Source: Peptostreptococcus porci (GTDB taxonomy: Bacteria > Bacillota > Clostridia > Peptostreptococcales > Peptostreptococcaceae). From it: DNA of 64,000 bases. The notes beneath the pieces were generated by a model. That model saw nothing but the letters and a program-made list of their open reading frames with translations, was not told the origin of the DNA and searched no databases. A program made the translations under genes and the position numbers. The DNA lies in assembly GCF_009695815.1 (NCBI RefSeq), contig NZ_VUNE01000001.1:744001-808000 (forward strand), given 5' to 3'. Shown here one piece after another: positions 35,464-44,006 of this stretch. Position 1 is the first letter of the stretch. Every line of letters begins with the position of its first letter.

Positions 35464-36300
35464 ATGGGATATTATGTTAAATCTGTGGTTGCAATAATCG
35501 AGTCAAATTATGAAAAGTTTACAACAGTTGAGAAAAATATAGCAGATTTTTTTATTCACAATGACAAGAAGCAAGATTTTTCAGGCAAAAAACTGGCTAA
35601 TAAGCTCTTTGTGTCTGAGGCATCTCTTTCAAGATTTGCTCAAAAGTGTGGATTTAGAGGATATAGAGAATTTATATATCAATATAGTGAAAACTTTGTG
35701 GAAAAGCAAGAAGATATGGCGGACAATGTAAGTCAGGTTTTGAGTACATATCAAGAGCTACTAAATAAAACATATAGTCTAGTAGATGAAAATCAATTAA
35801 AAAGAGTGATCAACTATTTAATTGACTCAGAAAAGGTATTCGTATGCGGAAAAGGTTCATCAGGACTGGCAGCGAGTGAAATGGAGCTTCGATTTATGAG
35901 AATCGGTGTCGATATAGACTCGATAACAGATTCTGATCAAATGAAGATGAGAGCAGTATTTCAGAATGAAAAAAATCTGGTATTTGGTGTAAGTATAAGT
36001 GGTGAAACGGAAGAGGTACTATATTTTTTAAAAGAAGCTCATAAGAAAAATGCAAATACCGTATTGATTACATCACAGATAAGAGATTCCTATGGAGAGT
36101 TTTGCTCAGAGGTCATATTGGTACCATCTCTTAGACATTTAAATCATGGAAATGTCATATCGCCGCAGTTTCCAATTTCAATAATGGTCGACATACTTTA
36201 TTCTCATTTTGTACAGAGAGATAAGAACAACAGGGCGAAAATGCATGGAGATACTATCAGGGCATTGAGTTACGGATTTGAAAAGGAAGATGAAAACTAA
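35464..36300 (+). CDS. RpiR-family transcriptional regulator, probable NanR
   Basis: A 278-residue protein with an N-terminal helix-turn-helix (DFSGKKLANKLFVSEASLSR, about residues 38-57, then FAQKCGFRGYREF) and a C-terminal SIS sugar-phosphate domain (VFVCGKGSSGLAASEMELR, VFGVSISGETEEVL). RpiR-family NanR proteins of Firmicutes respond to ManNAc-6-P. ATG at 35464 follows AAGGAGG at 35451-35457; an in-frame upstream extension lacks a site. It is the likely binder of the three palindromes at 31527-31643 (inference). Confidence 0.9.
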   Translation: MGYYVKSVVAIIESNYEKFTTVEKNIADFFIHNDKKQDFSGKKLANKLFVSEASLSRFAQKCGFRGYREFIYQYSENFVEKQEDMADNVSQVLSTYQELLNKTYSLVDENQLKRVINYLIDSEKVFVCGKGSSGLAASEMELRFMRIGVDIDSITDSDQMKMRAVFQNEKNLVFGVSISGETEEVLYFLKEAHKKNANTVLITSQIRDSYGEFCSEVILVPSLRHLNHGNVISPQFPISIMVDILYSHFVQRDKNNRAKMHGDTIRALSYGFEKEDEN

Positions 36301-36358
36301 CCATATTGTGGTTAGTGTTGGTTTAAGATTTTGTTAGAATTTATTTTTGGAGGTTATT

Positions 36359-37519
36359 ATGATATTAAAAGCCAAATATATAGTATTGAAGGATAGTATG
36401 CTGGAGGATTCAGCAATATTGATAGAAGATAAAAGGATAAAAAAGATACTAAGAAATGATGAAATTGATAGTAACAATTTAGTAGATGGAAAGGATATAA
36501 TAGATTACAAGGATTCTATTATATGTCCTGGATTTGTGGACACTCACGTTCACGGATTCTGTGGTCATGATTTTATGGATAAGTCGGAAGAAGGCCTTAA
36601 ATCAATATGTAAGGATATTCTAAGAGCCGGAGTTACTTCTATTTTAGCTACAACTCTTACTGCATCAGAGGAAGATATCATAGAGGTCGTGGATATTGTG
36701 AAGAAAAATAAGGATACATATGGTGCAAAAATACAGGGGATTTTCCTTGAGGGACCCTTTTTTACCGAAAAATACAAGGGCGCTCAAAATCCAAAATATT
36801 TTTTGAAGCCAGAAATTGAAAAATTGAGAAAATGGCAAGATATAGCTGGTGGATTGATAAAAAAAATCGGATTAGCTCCAGAGGTTGAGGGAAGTGTGGC
36901 TTTTGCTGAAAAGGCAAGAGCGATGGGCATATACGTGGCACTTGGTCATAGTGATGCAAGCTATGAAGAAGCAAAAAATGTAGTTGATGCTGGAGCAAAT
37001 ATATTTGTTCATACATATAATGGAATGAGTGGATTACACCACAGAAATCCCGGTATGGTAGGAGCTGCGATGACATTAAGAAATGTCTTTGCCGAATTAA
37101 TTTGCGATGGTCATCATGTACATCCAGCTGCTGCAGATGTATTGGTAAGAGCCAGAGGATATAAAAGCGTCGCCTTGATCAGTGATTGTATGATGGCAGG
37201 TGGAATGCCAGTCGGTAAATACAAGCTTGGAGATTTTGATGTTGAGTTAGATGGGGAAACTGTTAGGCTTGAAAATGGAAATTTGGCAGGATCTGTTCTT
37301 AAAATGGTAGATGCAGTAAGAAATCTTGTAAGATGGGGGATTGCTACCCCATTCGAGGCGATTCAAATGGCTACTCAAGTACCAGCAAAGTCTGTTGGAA
37401 TAGATAATGTGTGCGGAATTATCGAAGAAGGAAGAAATGCTGACATACTGGTATTGGATAAGACCCTTTCTATATTAGATGTCTATTTGGATGGTCAGAA
37501 GGTTGAGTTAAATTGCTAA
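36359..37519 (+). CDS. nagA: N-acetylglucosamine-6-phosphate deacetylase
   Basis: Removes acetate from GlcNAc-6-P, giving the NagB substrate. The 386-residue amidohydrolase has the metal motif DTHVHGFCGHDFMD near residue 59, the GIFLEGPF block near 127, GHSDASYEEA near 195, HTYNGMSGLHHRNPG near 215 and the catalytic Asp in LISDCMMAGG near 275. ATG at 36359 follows GGAGG at 36349-36353. A hairpin ACTAACCA...TGGTTAGT (36297-36317) without a T run precedes it. No clear terminator follows. Confidence 0.95.
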   Translation: MILKAKYIVLKDSMLEDSAILIEDKRIKKILRNDEIDSNNLVDGKDIIDYKDSIICPGFVDTHVHGFCGHDFMDKSEEGLKSICKDILRAGVTSILATTLTASEEDIIEVVDIVKKNKDTYGAKIQGIFLEGPFFTEKYKGAQNPKYFLKPEIEKLRKWQDIAGGLIKKIGLAPEVEGSVAFAEKARAMGIYVALGHSDASYEEAKNVVDAGANIFVHTYNGMSGLHHRNPGMVGAAMTLRNVFAELICDGHHVHPAAADVLVRARGYKSVALISDCMMAGGMPVGKYKLGDFDVELDGETVRLENGNLAGSVLKMVDAVRNLVRWGIATPFEAIQMATQVPAKSVGIDNVCGIIEEGRNADILVLDKTLSILDVYLDGQKVELNC

Positions 37520-37592
37520 GATTTTCTCAGGAAAATACTATATTTACTCGGAAAATATTGCACGATATAGCTATATAAAAACATATAAATAA

Positions 37593-37630
37593 ACGAACAA
37601 AATATCATTTTACTCATGTTGTTTGTTCGT
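37593..37630. promoter_or_regulatory. Inverted pair of ACGAACAAA boxes upstream of purC (PurBox-like)
   Basis: ACGAACAAA (37593-37601) and its exact reverse complement TTTGTTCGT (37622-37630) are 20 bases apart. Firmicute PurR binds inverted CGAAC-containing PurBoxes upstream of pur genes; these boxes match that core. They lie in the 385-base nagA-purC gap, 275 bases before purC. A ribosome site AGAGGGGG with ATG and three codons (37648-37662) follows. Confidence 0.45.
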
Positions 37631-37719
37631 AAAAAGAGGGGGAAGATATGATTATTTTTTGATATTTATGATATTTTTCAAAAAAAATCAGAAAAAACTA
37701 AAAAAAATACGAATTTACT

Positions 37720-37748
37720 ATTGCAAAAAAACACAAATACGAATAAAA
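37720..37748 (+). promoter_or_regulatory. Possible purC promoter
   Basis: TTGCAA (37720-37725), 17-base spacer, TAAAAT (37743-37748), about 157 bases before purC. The surrounding sequence is A-rich, so this call is weak. Confidence 0.35.
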
Positions 37749-37904
37749 TATACTTAGATAATAAAAATATACGTTATATTTCGTTGGTTATCTTTTCTAC
37801 AGTATTGTTGATGCTTTAATACTGTTGTTTATATGATAATTTGGTGATAAACACGAATAATTAAATGGTATTTAAATTTTTTTTATGAATAAGGAGTGAT
37901 TTTA

Positions 37905-38609
37905 ATGCAAAAATTGGAACAGCTTTATGAAGGCAAGGCAAAGAAAGTTTTTAAGACAGATAACGAAGACTACCTAATTGTGTCCTATAAGGATGATGCT
38001 ACAGCGTTTAATGGCTTGAAAAAAGGAACAATTGTGGGTAAAGGAGAAATCAACAACCTAATGTCAAATAAGTTATTTGCTTATTTGGAGGAAAATGGAG
38101 TGAAAACTCACTTTGTCGAAACGATAGATTCTAGAAATACTGTTGTAAAATCGGTTGAAATAGTGCCTTTAGAGGTTATTGTTAGAAATGTCGCTGCAGG
38201 AAGCTTTTCAAAGAGATTGGGCGTTGAGGAAGGAACTATATTTGACGAGCCGACAACAGAGTTTTCTTATAAAAATGATGAGCTGGGAGATCCTCTTATC
38301 AACGATTCATTCGCCATTGCATTAAAGCTTGCTACAAAGGAAGAAATTGACCAAATTAGAGAAATGGCTCTAAAGGTCAATGAATTATTAAAAACATACT
38401 TCTTGAAGGCAAATATTAAATTGATAGATTTCAAGCTTGAGTTTGGTAGATTTCATGGCGAAATAATTCTTGCAGATGAAATATCACCAGACACTTGTAG
38501 ATTGTGGGATAAGGATACAAACGAAAAATTAGACAAAGATAGATTTAGAAGAGACTTGGGAAATGTTGAGGGTGCATATTCTGAAGTTAGAAATCGACTA
38601 GGTTTTTAA
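37905..38609 (+). CDS. purC: Phosphoribosylaminoimidazole-succinocarboxamide synthase
   Basis: SAICAR synthase of de novo purine synthesis. The 234-residue protein has [14 protein letters not shown] at the N-terminus, [28 protein letters not shown] near residue 85, and the closing [20 protein letters not shown] and DTCRLWD. ATG at 37905 follows AAGGAG at 37891-37896. It is 11 bases before purF. Confidence 0.96.
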   Translation: MQKLEQLYEGKAKKVFKTDNEDYLIVSYKDDATAFNGLKKGTIVGKGEINNLMSNKLFAYLEENGVKTHFVETIDSRNTVVKSVEIVPLEVIVRNVAAGSFSKRLGVEEGTIFDEPTTEFSYKNDELGDPLINDSFAIALKLATKEEIDQIREMALKVNELLKTYFLKANIKLIDFKLEFGRFHGEIILADEISPDTCRLWDKDTNEKLDKDRFRRDLGNVEGAYSEVRNRLGF

Positions 38610-38620
38610 GGATAGATGAT

Positions 38621-40039
38621 ATGAGAGAAGAAGTAATGACTGGATTAGGAGAAGAATGTGGCGTTTTCGGTGCCTATGACATAGATGGAGAAGATGTTGC
38701 CTCATATATTTATTACGGGCTTTTTGCACTTCAACATAGAGGTCAAGAGAGCTGTGGTATATCAGTTACGAATACATTCGGCGAAAAAGATGATGTTAGA
38801 TTTCATAAGGATTTGGGACTTGTAAACGAAGTATTCAATAAGGATATTATAAATTCGCTAAGTGGTAACTTGGGTGTAGGTCACGTTAGATATTCAACAG
38901 CCGGTGGCTGGGGAAGAGAAAACTCTCAGCCTTTTGTTATTCACTACATAAAAGGTATTTTGTCGATGGCCCACAATGGAAATTTGACAAATACATCCGA
39001 ATTAAAAAATGAATTGGCTACAACAGGTGCAATATTCCAGACTAAAACCGATTCAGAGGTAATAGCATACTTGATAGCGAGGGAAAGGTTACATACACTT
39101 TCTATTGAGGATGCAGTGAAAAGTGCTGCAAAAAAACTAAAAGGTGCGTTTTCTCTTGTGGTAGGAAGTCCATCGAAATTGATAGGAGCGAGAGATCCAT
39201 TGGGTTTTAGACCTCTATGTATCGGTAGGAAGGATAATACATTTTTCTTGAGTTCTGAATCTGCTGCACTTGATACAATAGGAGCAGAGTTTATCAGAGA
39301 TGTAGAGCCAGGAGAGATAGTAACAATTGCTGATGGCGAAATAATATCAGATAGATTTTCTGAAAGGATTGAAACAGCAAGATGTATATTTGAGTATATA
39401 TATTTTGCAAGAACCGATAGCTTTATTGATGGTGTAAGTGTTTACAAATCAAGGGTAGAAGCAGGCGGAATATTGGCAAAGAAATTTCCAGTTGAAGCAG
39501 ATTTGGTTGTAGGTGTACCAGAATCGGGACTGGCTTCTGCAGTAGGATATTCTCAGGAATCAGGTATACCATATGGAATGGCGTTTTATAAGAATAGCTA
39601 TGTTGGAAGAACCTTTATAAAGCCAAAACAAAACGAGAGAACATCTGGAGTTCAAGTAAAATTGAATGTGATAAGAGATGTTGTAAAAGGAAAAAGAGTC
39701 ATAATGGTAGATGATTCGATAGTTAGAGGAACTACCATTAGAAATATTGTAAAGATGCTTAAAGATGCAGGTGCACTTGAAGTTCATGTAAGAGTGAGTT
39801 CACCACCATTTAAATTCCCATGCTATTATGGAACAGATGTTCCTAGTAGAGAAAATTTGGTTGCAGTAAACAACTCATTAGAAGAAATTAGAGAGAGTAT
39901 AAATGCAGACTCACTTGGTTTTTTAGAGATTGATGATTTACCAAAGTTATGTCCAGGCTTGTCGTTCTGTGATGCTTGCTTTACAGGAAATCACAAGGGT
40001 GGTATTCCAAAGGAAACAGAGGACTTTACTTGCTGTTAA
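38621..40039 (+). CDS. purF: Amidophosphoribosyltransferase
   Basis: Catalyses the first committed step of purine synthesis. The 472-residue product has a short propeptide (MREEVMTGLGEE) before the catalytic cysteine in ECGVFG, the class II glutamine amidotransferase half, and the PRPP motif RVIMVDDSIVRGTT near residue 362. Cysteines in ARCIFEYIYFA, FPCYYG and FCDACFTG match the [4Fe-4S] ligands of the Bacillus-type enzyme, fitting an anaerobe. ATG at 38621 follows AAGGAT; ATG 38636 would leave a seven-residue propeptide. No other pur genes follow. Confidence 0.96.
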   Translation: MREEVMTGLGEECGVFGAYDIDGEDVASYIYYGLFALQHRGQESCGISVTNTFGEKDDVRFHKDLGLVNEVFNKDIINSLSGNLGVGHVRYSTAGGWGRENSQPFVIHYIKGILSMAHNGNLTNTSELKNELATTGAIFQTKTDSEVIAYLIARERLHTLSIEDAVKSAAKKLKGAFSLVVGSPSKLIGARDPLGFRPLCIGRKDNTFFLSSESAALDTIGAEFIRDVEPGEIVTIADGEIISDRFSERIETARCIFEYIYFARTDSFIDGVSVYKSRVEAGGILAKKFPVEADLVVGVPESGLASAVGYSQESGIPYGMAFYKNSYVGRTFIKPKQNERTSGVQVKLNVIRDVVKGKRVIMVDDSIVRGTTIRNIVKMLKDAGALEVHVRVSSPPFKFPCYYGTDVPSRENLVAVNNSLEEIRESINADSLGFLEIDDLPKLCPGLSFCDACFTGNHKGGIPKETEDFTCC

Positions 40040-40087
40040 AAAATATATAATAATTAGTTTAATGTTTTAGTCGACTTGAAGGTTGAC

Positions 40088-40149
40088 CATATACAAAAAG
40101 TATCACACATTCACAATTTTTATAGAATGTGTGATACTTTTTGTATATG
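40088..40149 (+). terminator. Terminator after purF with 25-bp perfect arms
   Basis: Bases 40088-40112 pair perfectly with 40125-40149 around a 12-base loop; T5 lies inside the 3' arm. It is by far the longest stem in the window. Confidence 0.8.
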
Positions 40150-40170
40150 TACTTTTTCATCAATTATTCC

Positions 40171-40220
40171 ATCTATTACTTTATACACTGTTTCAATCTA
40201 TTACTTAAGCCACTGTTTCA
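40171..40220. repeat. Two tandem 25-bp imperfect repeats
   Basis: Two adjacent copies, 40171-40195 and 40196-40220, share ATCTATTACTT at the start and CACTGTTTCA at the end and differ only in the four-base core (TATA versus AAGC). A partial third start follows at 40222. Confidence 0.7.
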
Positions 40221-40251
40221 AATCGATTAATTTTAACGTGTTCTTTTGATA

Positions 40252-40280
40252 TTTATAAATACTTTGTTTTGTGGTATAAT
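40252..40280 (+). promoter_or_regulatory. Predicted topB promoter
   Basis: TTTATA (40252-40257), 17-base spacer, extended -10 TGGTATAAT ending at 40280, 70 bases before the start. Confidence 0.6.
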
Positions 40281-40349
40281 ATTATGATGGTTATTGAATG
40301 ATTCTCAATAATCACTTATATGAATTTAATTTTAGAATGGATGAGTAAA

Positions 40350-42575
40350 ATGATATTGATATTGGCTGAAAAACCGTCTGTTGCAAGAACTATTGCATCT
40401 TTCTTAAAGGCAAATTCAAGGAAAGATGGCTATTATGAGGGTAATGGATATATAGTTACATATGCAGTTGGTCACTTGGTATCGCTTTATGATATGAAGG
40501 ATTACGACAAAGAAAAATATTCAGGCTCTTGGAAAATGGAAAATTATCCATTTATTCCATCAAGCAAATTTGGGTTTAAGATAGACGACGATAAGAAAAA
40601 ACAATTTAATATTATTGATAATCTAATAAAAAGAGATGATGTCGAGTATATTATCAATGCTACCGATAATGATAGAGAGGGTGAATTAATTTCGTTCCTG
40701 ATATTTATGATGTCGAAAAACCAAAAACCAGTTAAACGTATTTTGGTAAATGAGTGGACTCCTGAAGACATAACTAGAGGTCTATCAAATTTGAAGGACG
40801 ATTCTGAAATGAGAAATCTCCAAGCTGCTGGATATACAAGACTTATTACCGATTGGCTAATAGGGATTAATTTTACTTGTGCAGCCACTCTAAAATATGG
40901 GAATGGAAAAATGCTAAATATTGGGAGAGTAATACTTCCAACTGTAAAGCTAGTTTATGATAGAGATATGGAAATAAGAAATTTTGTCCCAAAGATATAC
41001 TATGAAATAGAGGGCAAGTTCGAGAGCAAAAACGGAGAATATACTGGAAAATATCAAAAAGGTAAGAACAGCAAATTCGATACAAAGGAAGAGGCAAACC
41101 TAATTGTTGATAAGATTTCTTCAAAAGAGGGTACTATTAAAGACAAGAAGGTGACAAATTCGAAGGAGTATGCCCCAAAATTATTCTCACTGACTTCATT
41201 GCAGGGATATATAACCTCTAAGTACTCCAGATTTACTTCTGATAAGGTACTTAGTGTGTGCCAAAGCCTATATGAAGGAAAGGGTAGTGGTGGATTTATC
41301 ACATATCCGAGAACTGATTCAGTTTTTTTGGAAGAAAGCTTGGCAGATAAAGTAAAATCGACACTTGAAACGATAAAAAAAGGTCATCCTGCTGAAAAAA
41401 ACATAAAGTTTTCAAAGACAAAGAGAGTATTCGATTCATCAAAAGTTGAGAGCCATAGTGCCATTATTCCAACTTACATTATTCCAAGAAATTTGAATGA
41501 GGATGAGTGGATAGTATACAATGCTATAAAGGATAGGTTTCTGGCAAATTTTATGCCCCCAGCCGAGTATGAAAATACTGAAATAATAACGGATGTTGAT
41601 GAGTATAGCTTTATTTCTAAGGGGAAGGTTTTGACGGTAAAGGGATATCTTGAAATTTATGAAAAGGACTCAAAGGGAAACCTGCTTCCATACGTAGAAA
41701 AAGGTGAAAGTGTAGATGTATTGGGAATTAATCCAATTGAAAAAAATACAACACCACCAAAGCCATATACGGAAGACACTTTGTTAAAGGCTATGAAGAA
41801 CTGCGGAAAGAATGTTTCAGAAGATGACACGACAGTCCTTTCTGGATATTCGATTGGGACATCTGCAACAAGAGCAGATGTATTAAAGAAAATTTCTCAG
41901 GTCGGGTACGTTAAGAAAAAAGGAAAAAATTATTCAATTACTGATTTGGGTATTAATCTAGTTGAAATATTTCCAGTAAAAAACTTATTCGATGTTGACT
42001 TTACCGGAAAATTGGAAAAGAATTTATTTGATATACAAAAAGGCGAGTTTAGTAGAAAGGACTATCTAAATAATATTTGCAAATTTATCTATGACAATGT
42101 TAATAATATAAAGATGGGACCAAATAAAAATATAAATACAGAAAAAATTGTGTACAATCCAAAAACAAAAAAATTCGTCAAGGAAAGTCAACTAAAAAAT
42201 ACAAGTATAGAAGGAAAGCTGAAAAAAACGGACAAGCAAAGCAAACCAAAAAAAAGTAATAATAGTATTGTTGACGATCAGACAGGCTTTGAAATTATTT
42301 CAAAATGTCCGGAATGTGGTGGAGATATTGTAGAATCTAAAAAAGCTTTTGCTTGTAAGAACTATAGTAATTGTGGATTTACTGTTTGGAAAAACGATCC
42401 AGTTTTAAATAAGTACAGTAAAAAGCCAACAAAAACTATGATTAAAGCATTTTCTAAAGGAAAAGGTGCAACGTTGAAGGGTCTAAAAGACGAAAACGAC
42501 AGAAAATTTGATGCTACCGTAAACTACTTTATTAATGCTGATAAAAAATTGGAATTAAAAATACAGGAGAAATAG
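40350..42575 (+). CDS. topB: DNA topoisomerase III (type IA)
   Basis: A second type IA topoisomerase, 741 residues, of the TopB/TraE-like type active in decatenation and recombination. It starts MILILAEKPSVARTIASF, has the TOPRIM motif NATDNDREGELIS near residue 100, the catalytic tyrosine in GFITYPRTDS at about 319, YTEDTLLKAMKNCG and a C-terminal zinc ribbon (CPECGG at about 653, then CKNYSNCGF). ATG at 40350 gives the family N-terminus; two earlier in-frame ATGs at 40320 and 40341 add unlikely residues. It is translationally adjacent to ttcA. Confidence 0.9.
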   Translation: MILILAEKPSVARTIASFLKANSRKDGYYEGNGYIVTYAVGHLVSLYDMKDYDKEKYSGSWKMENYPFIPSSKFGFKIDDDKKKQFNIIDNLIKRDDVEYIINATDNDREGELISFLIFMMSKNQKPVKRILVNEWTPEDITRGLSNLKDDSEMRNLQAAGYTRLITDWLIGINFTCAATLKYGNGKMLNIGRVILPTVKLVYDRDMEIRNFVPKIYYEIEGKFESKNGEYTGKYQKGKNSKFDTKEEANLIVDKISSKEGTIKDKKVTNSKEYAPKLFSLTSLQGYITSKYSRFTSDKVLSVCQSLYEGKGSGGFITYPRTDSVFLEESLADKVKSTLETIKKGHPAEKNIKFSKTKRVFDSSKVESHSAIIPTYIIPRNLNEDEWIVYNAIKDRFLANFMPPAEYENTEIITDVDEYSFISKGKVLTVKGYLEIYEKDSKGNLLPYVEKGESVDVLGINPIEKNTTPPKPYTEDTLLKAMKNCGKNVSEDDTTVLSGYSIGTSATRADVLKKISQVGYVKKKGKNYSITDLGINLVEIFPVKNLFDVDFTGKLEKNLFDIQKGEFSRKDYLNNICKFIYDNVNNIKMGPNKNINTEKIVYNPKTKKFVKESQLKNTSIEGKLKKTDKQSKPKKSNNSIVDDQTGFEIISKCPECGGDIVESKKAFACKNYSNCGFTVWKNDPVLNKYSKKPTKTMIKAFSKGKGATLKGLKDENDRKFDATVNYFINADKKLELKIQEK

Positions 42576-43445
42576 ATGTCAGATAATAATTTGGCGGGTG
42601 CTGGGTGTAAGGCTTTAGTTCCCGAAGAAGATAGAAAAGAGTTAAAAGATATAGAAAAAAGTATTACTAAAAGATATAGAAAAAGAATATGGTCCAAATT
42701 TATAAAAGCGATCAAGACATATAACCTAGTGGAAGAAGGAGATAAAATAGCTGTTGCAATTTCTGGTGGAAAAGATAGTTTATTGATGGCGAAGCTATTT
42801 CAGGAGCTGAAACGTCATTCCCCTGTAAACTTTGATGTTGTATATTTGGCGATGGATCCAGGCTACCACTCTAGTATCAGAAGGCTACTTTTGGAGAACT
42901 GTGAATACCTAGATATCGATTTGGAAATATTTGATTCTCAGATTTTTGAAGTTGCTGATAGAATAGCAAGTGACTATCCGTGTTATATGTGTGCGAGAAT
43001 GAGAAGAGGGGCACTATATGGTAAGGCAGAGGAGTTAGGCTGTAATAAGTTAGCTCTGGGGCATCACTTCGATGATGTAATAGAGACTACAATGCTTAAT
43101 TTATTGTGTGCTGGTAATTTTAAGACGATGTTACCAAAGCTAAAATCTACAAACTTTGAAGGCATTGAGCTTATCAGACCACTATACTATATAAGGGAAG
43201 AAGATATTATTAGATGGATTTCATTTAGTGGAATATGGCCTCTAAACTGTGCCTGTATGGTGGCTGCAAAGAAAACTGGAAATAAAAGATATGAAATTAA
43301 GGATTTAATAAAAAATTTATCGAATGATTTTGTTAACGTTGAGAAATCAATTTTTAAAGCTGCCGAAAATGTAAATGTTGATTCAATATTGGGATGGCAA
43401 ATTGATGGGGAGAAACATAGTTTTATGGAAAAATGGGAGGAGTAA
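42576..43445 (+). CDS. TtcA-family tRNA 2-thiolation protein
   Basis: A 289-residue PP-loop ATPase. The motif VAISGGKDSLLMAKL is near residue 62, the CxxC pair is in YPCYMCARMRRG near 135, ALGHHFDDVIETTML follows, and another cysteine pair is in NCACMVA near 228. Family knowledge: TtcA makes 2-thiocytidine at tRNA position 32 with a [4Fe-4S] cluster held by three cysteines. The ATG abuts the topB stop behind AGGAGA. A related substrate such as U54 (TtuA) cannot be excluded. Confidence 0.82.
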   Translation: MSDNNLAGAGCKALVPEEDRKELKDIEKSITKRYRKRIWSKFIKAIKTYNLVEEGDKIAVAISGGKDSLLMAKLFQELKRHSPVNFDVVYLAMDPGYHSSIRRLLLENCEYLDIDLEIFDSQIFEVADRIASDYPCYMCARMRRGALYGKAEELGCNKLALGHHFDDVIETTMLNLLCAGNFKTMLPKLKSTNFEGIELIRPLYYIREEDIIRWISFSGIWPLNCACMVAAKKTGNKRYEIKDLIKNLSNDFVNVEKSIFKAAENVNVDSILGWQIDGEKHSFMEKWEE

Positions 43446-43448
43446 TTG

Positions 43449-43988
43449 ATGGATTTTTTGTTGAGAAAAGATGAATTTGTGGTTGTGGATCTTGAAACTA
43501 CTGGTCTTAGTCCATATAAGGGTCATGAAATTATTGAAATAGGTGTAACAGAAATTAAAAAGAATAAAATTGCCTTAAACTATTCAAGGCTGATAAAACC
43601 GAACTCAATAATACCGACAGCTATTACAGATATCACAAACATTACAAATGAGATGGTTGAAGGTGAATTAAAAATTGATGAAGTATTGCCTAAGTTTAGG
43701 GATTATATAGGTGACAGGGTATTGATTGCACACAATGCAAAATTCGATTTGTCATTTTTGAATTTTTATTTGCAAAAATATGATTTAACTCCGATAGACA
43801 ACTATATTTGCACTTTGGAAATGTTAAAAATATTAAAATCGAGAAAGATATACACTGGTAACAACAATAAGCTGGCAACTGCTTGTGAGTTTTATGATAT
43901 TGTTCTAGAAAATGCACATAGAGCAGATGCGGATACCTTGGCGACTGCAAAGCTATTCTTAAAGATTAGGGAACAGTTACTAAAATAA
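43449..43988 (+). CDS. DnaQ-like 3'-5' exonuclease
   Basis: A 179-residue DEDDh exonuclease with ExoI VVVDLETTGLSP near residue 13, ExoII ALIAHNAKFDLSFL-like (LIAHNAKFDLSFL near 94) and ExoIII HRADADTLATAKL near 157. It resembles the proofreading domain of PolC or stand-alone epsilon-type proteins. ATG at 43449 is chosen because GGGAGGAG at 43436-43442 is six bases upstream; TTG 43446 is less well placed. It overlaps tightly with ttcA and is part of the topB operon. Confidence 0.9.
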   Translation: MDFLLRKDEFVVVDLETTGLSPYKGHEIIEIGVTEIKKNKIALNYSRLIKPNSIIPTAITDITNITNEMVEGELKIDEVLPKFRDYIGDRVLIAHNAKFDLSFLNFYLQKYDLTPIDNYICTLEMLKILKSRKIYTGNNNKLATACEFYDIVLENAHRADADTLATAKLFLKIREQLLK

Positions 43989-44006
43989 ATTGAGGGGGAC
44001 GATTTT

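Noticed and set aside
37520-37904. Purine riboswitch before purC
   Set aside because: The conserved purine aptamer core and terminator are not visible in this A-rich region.
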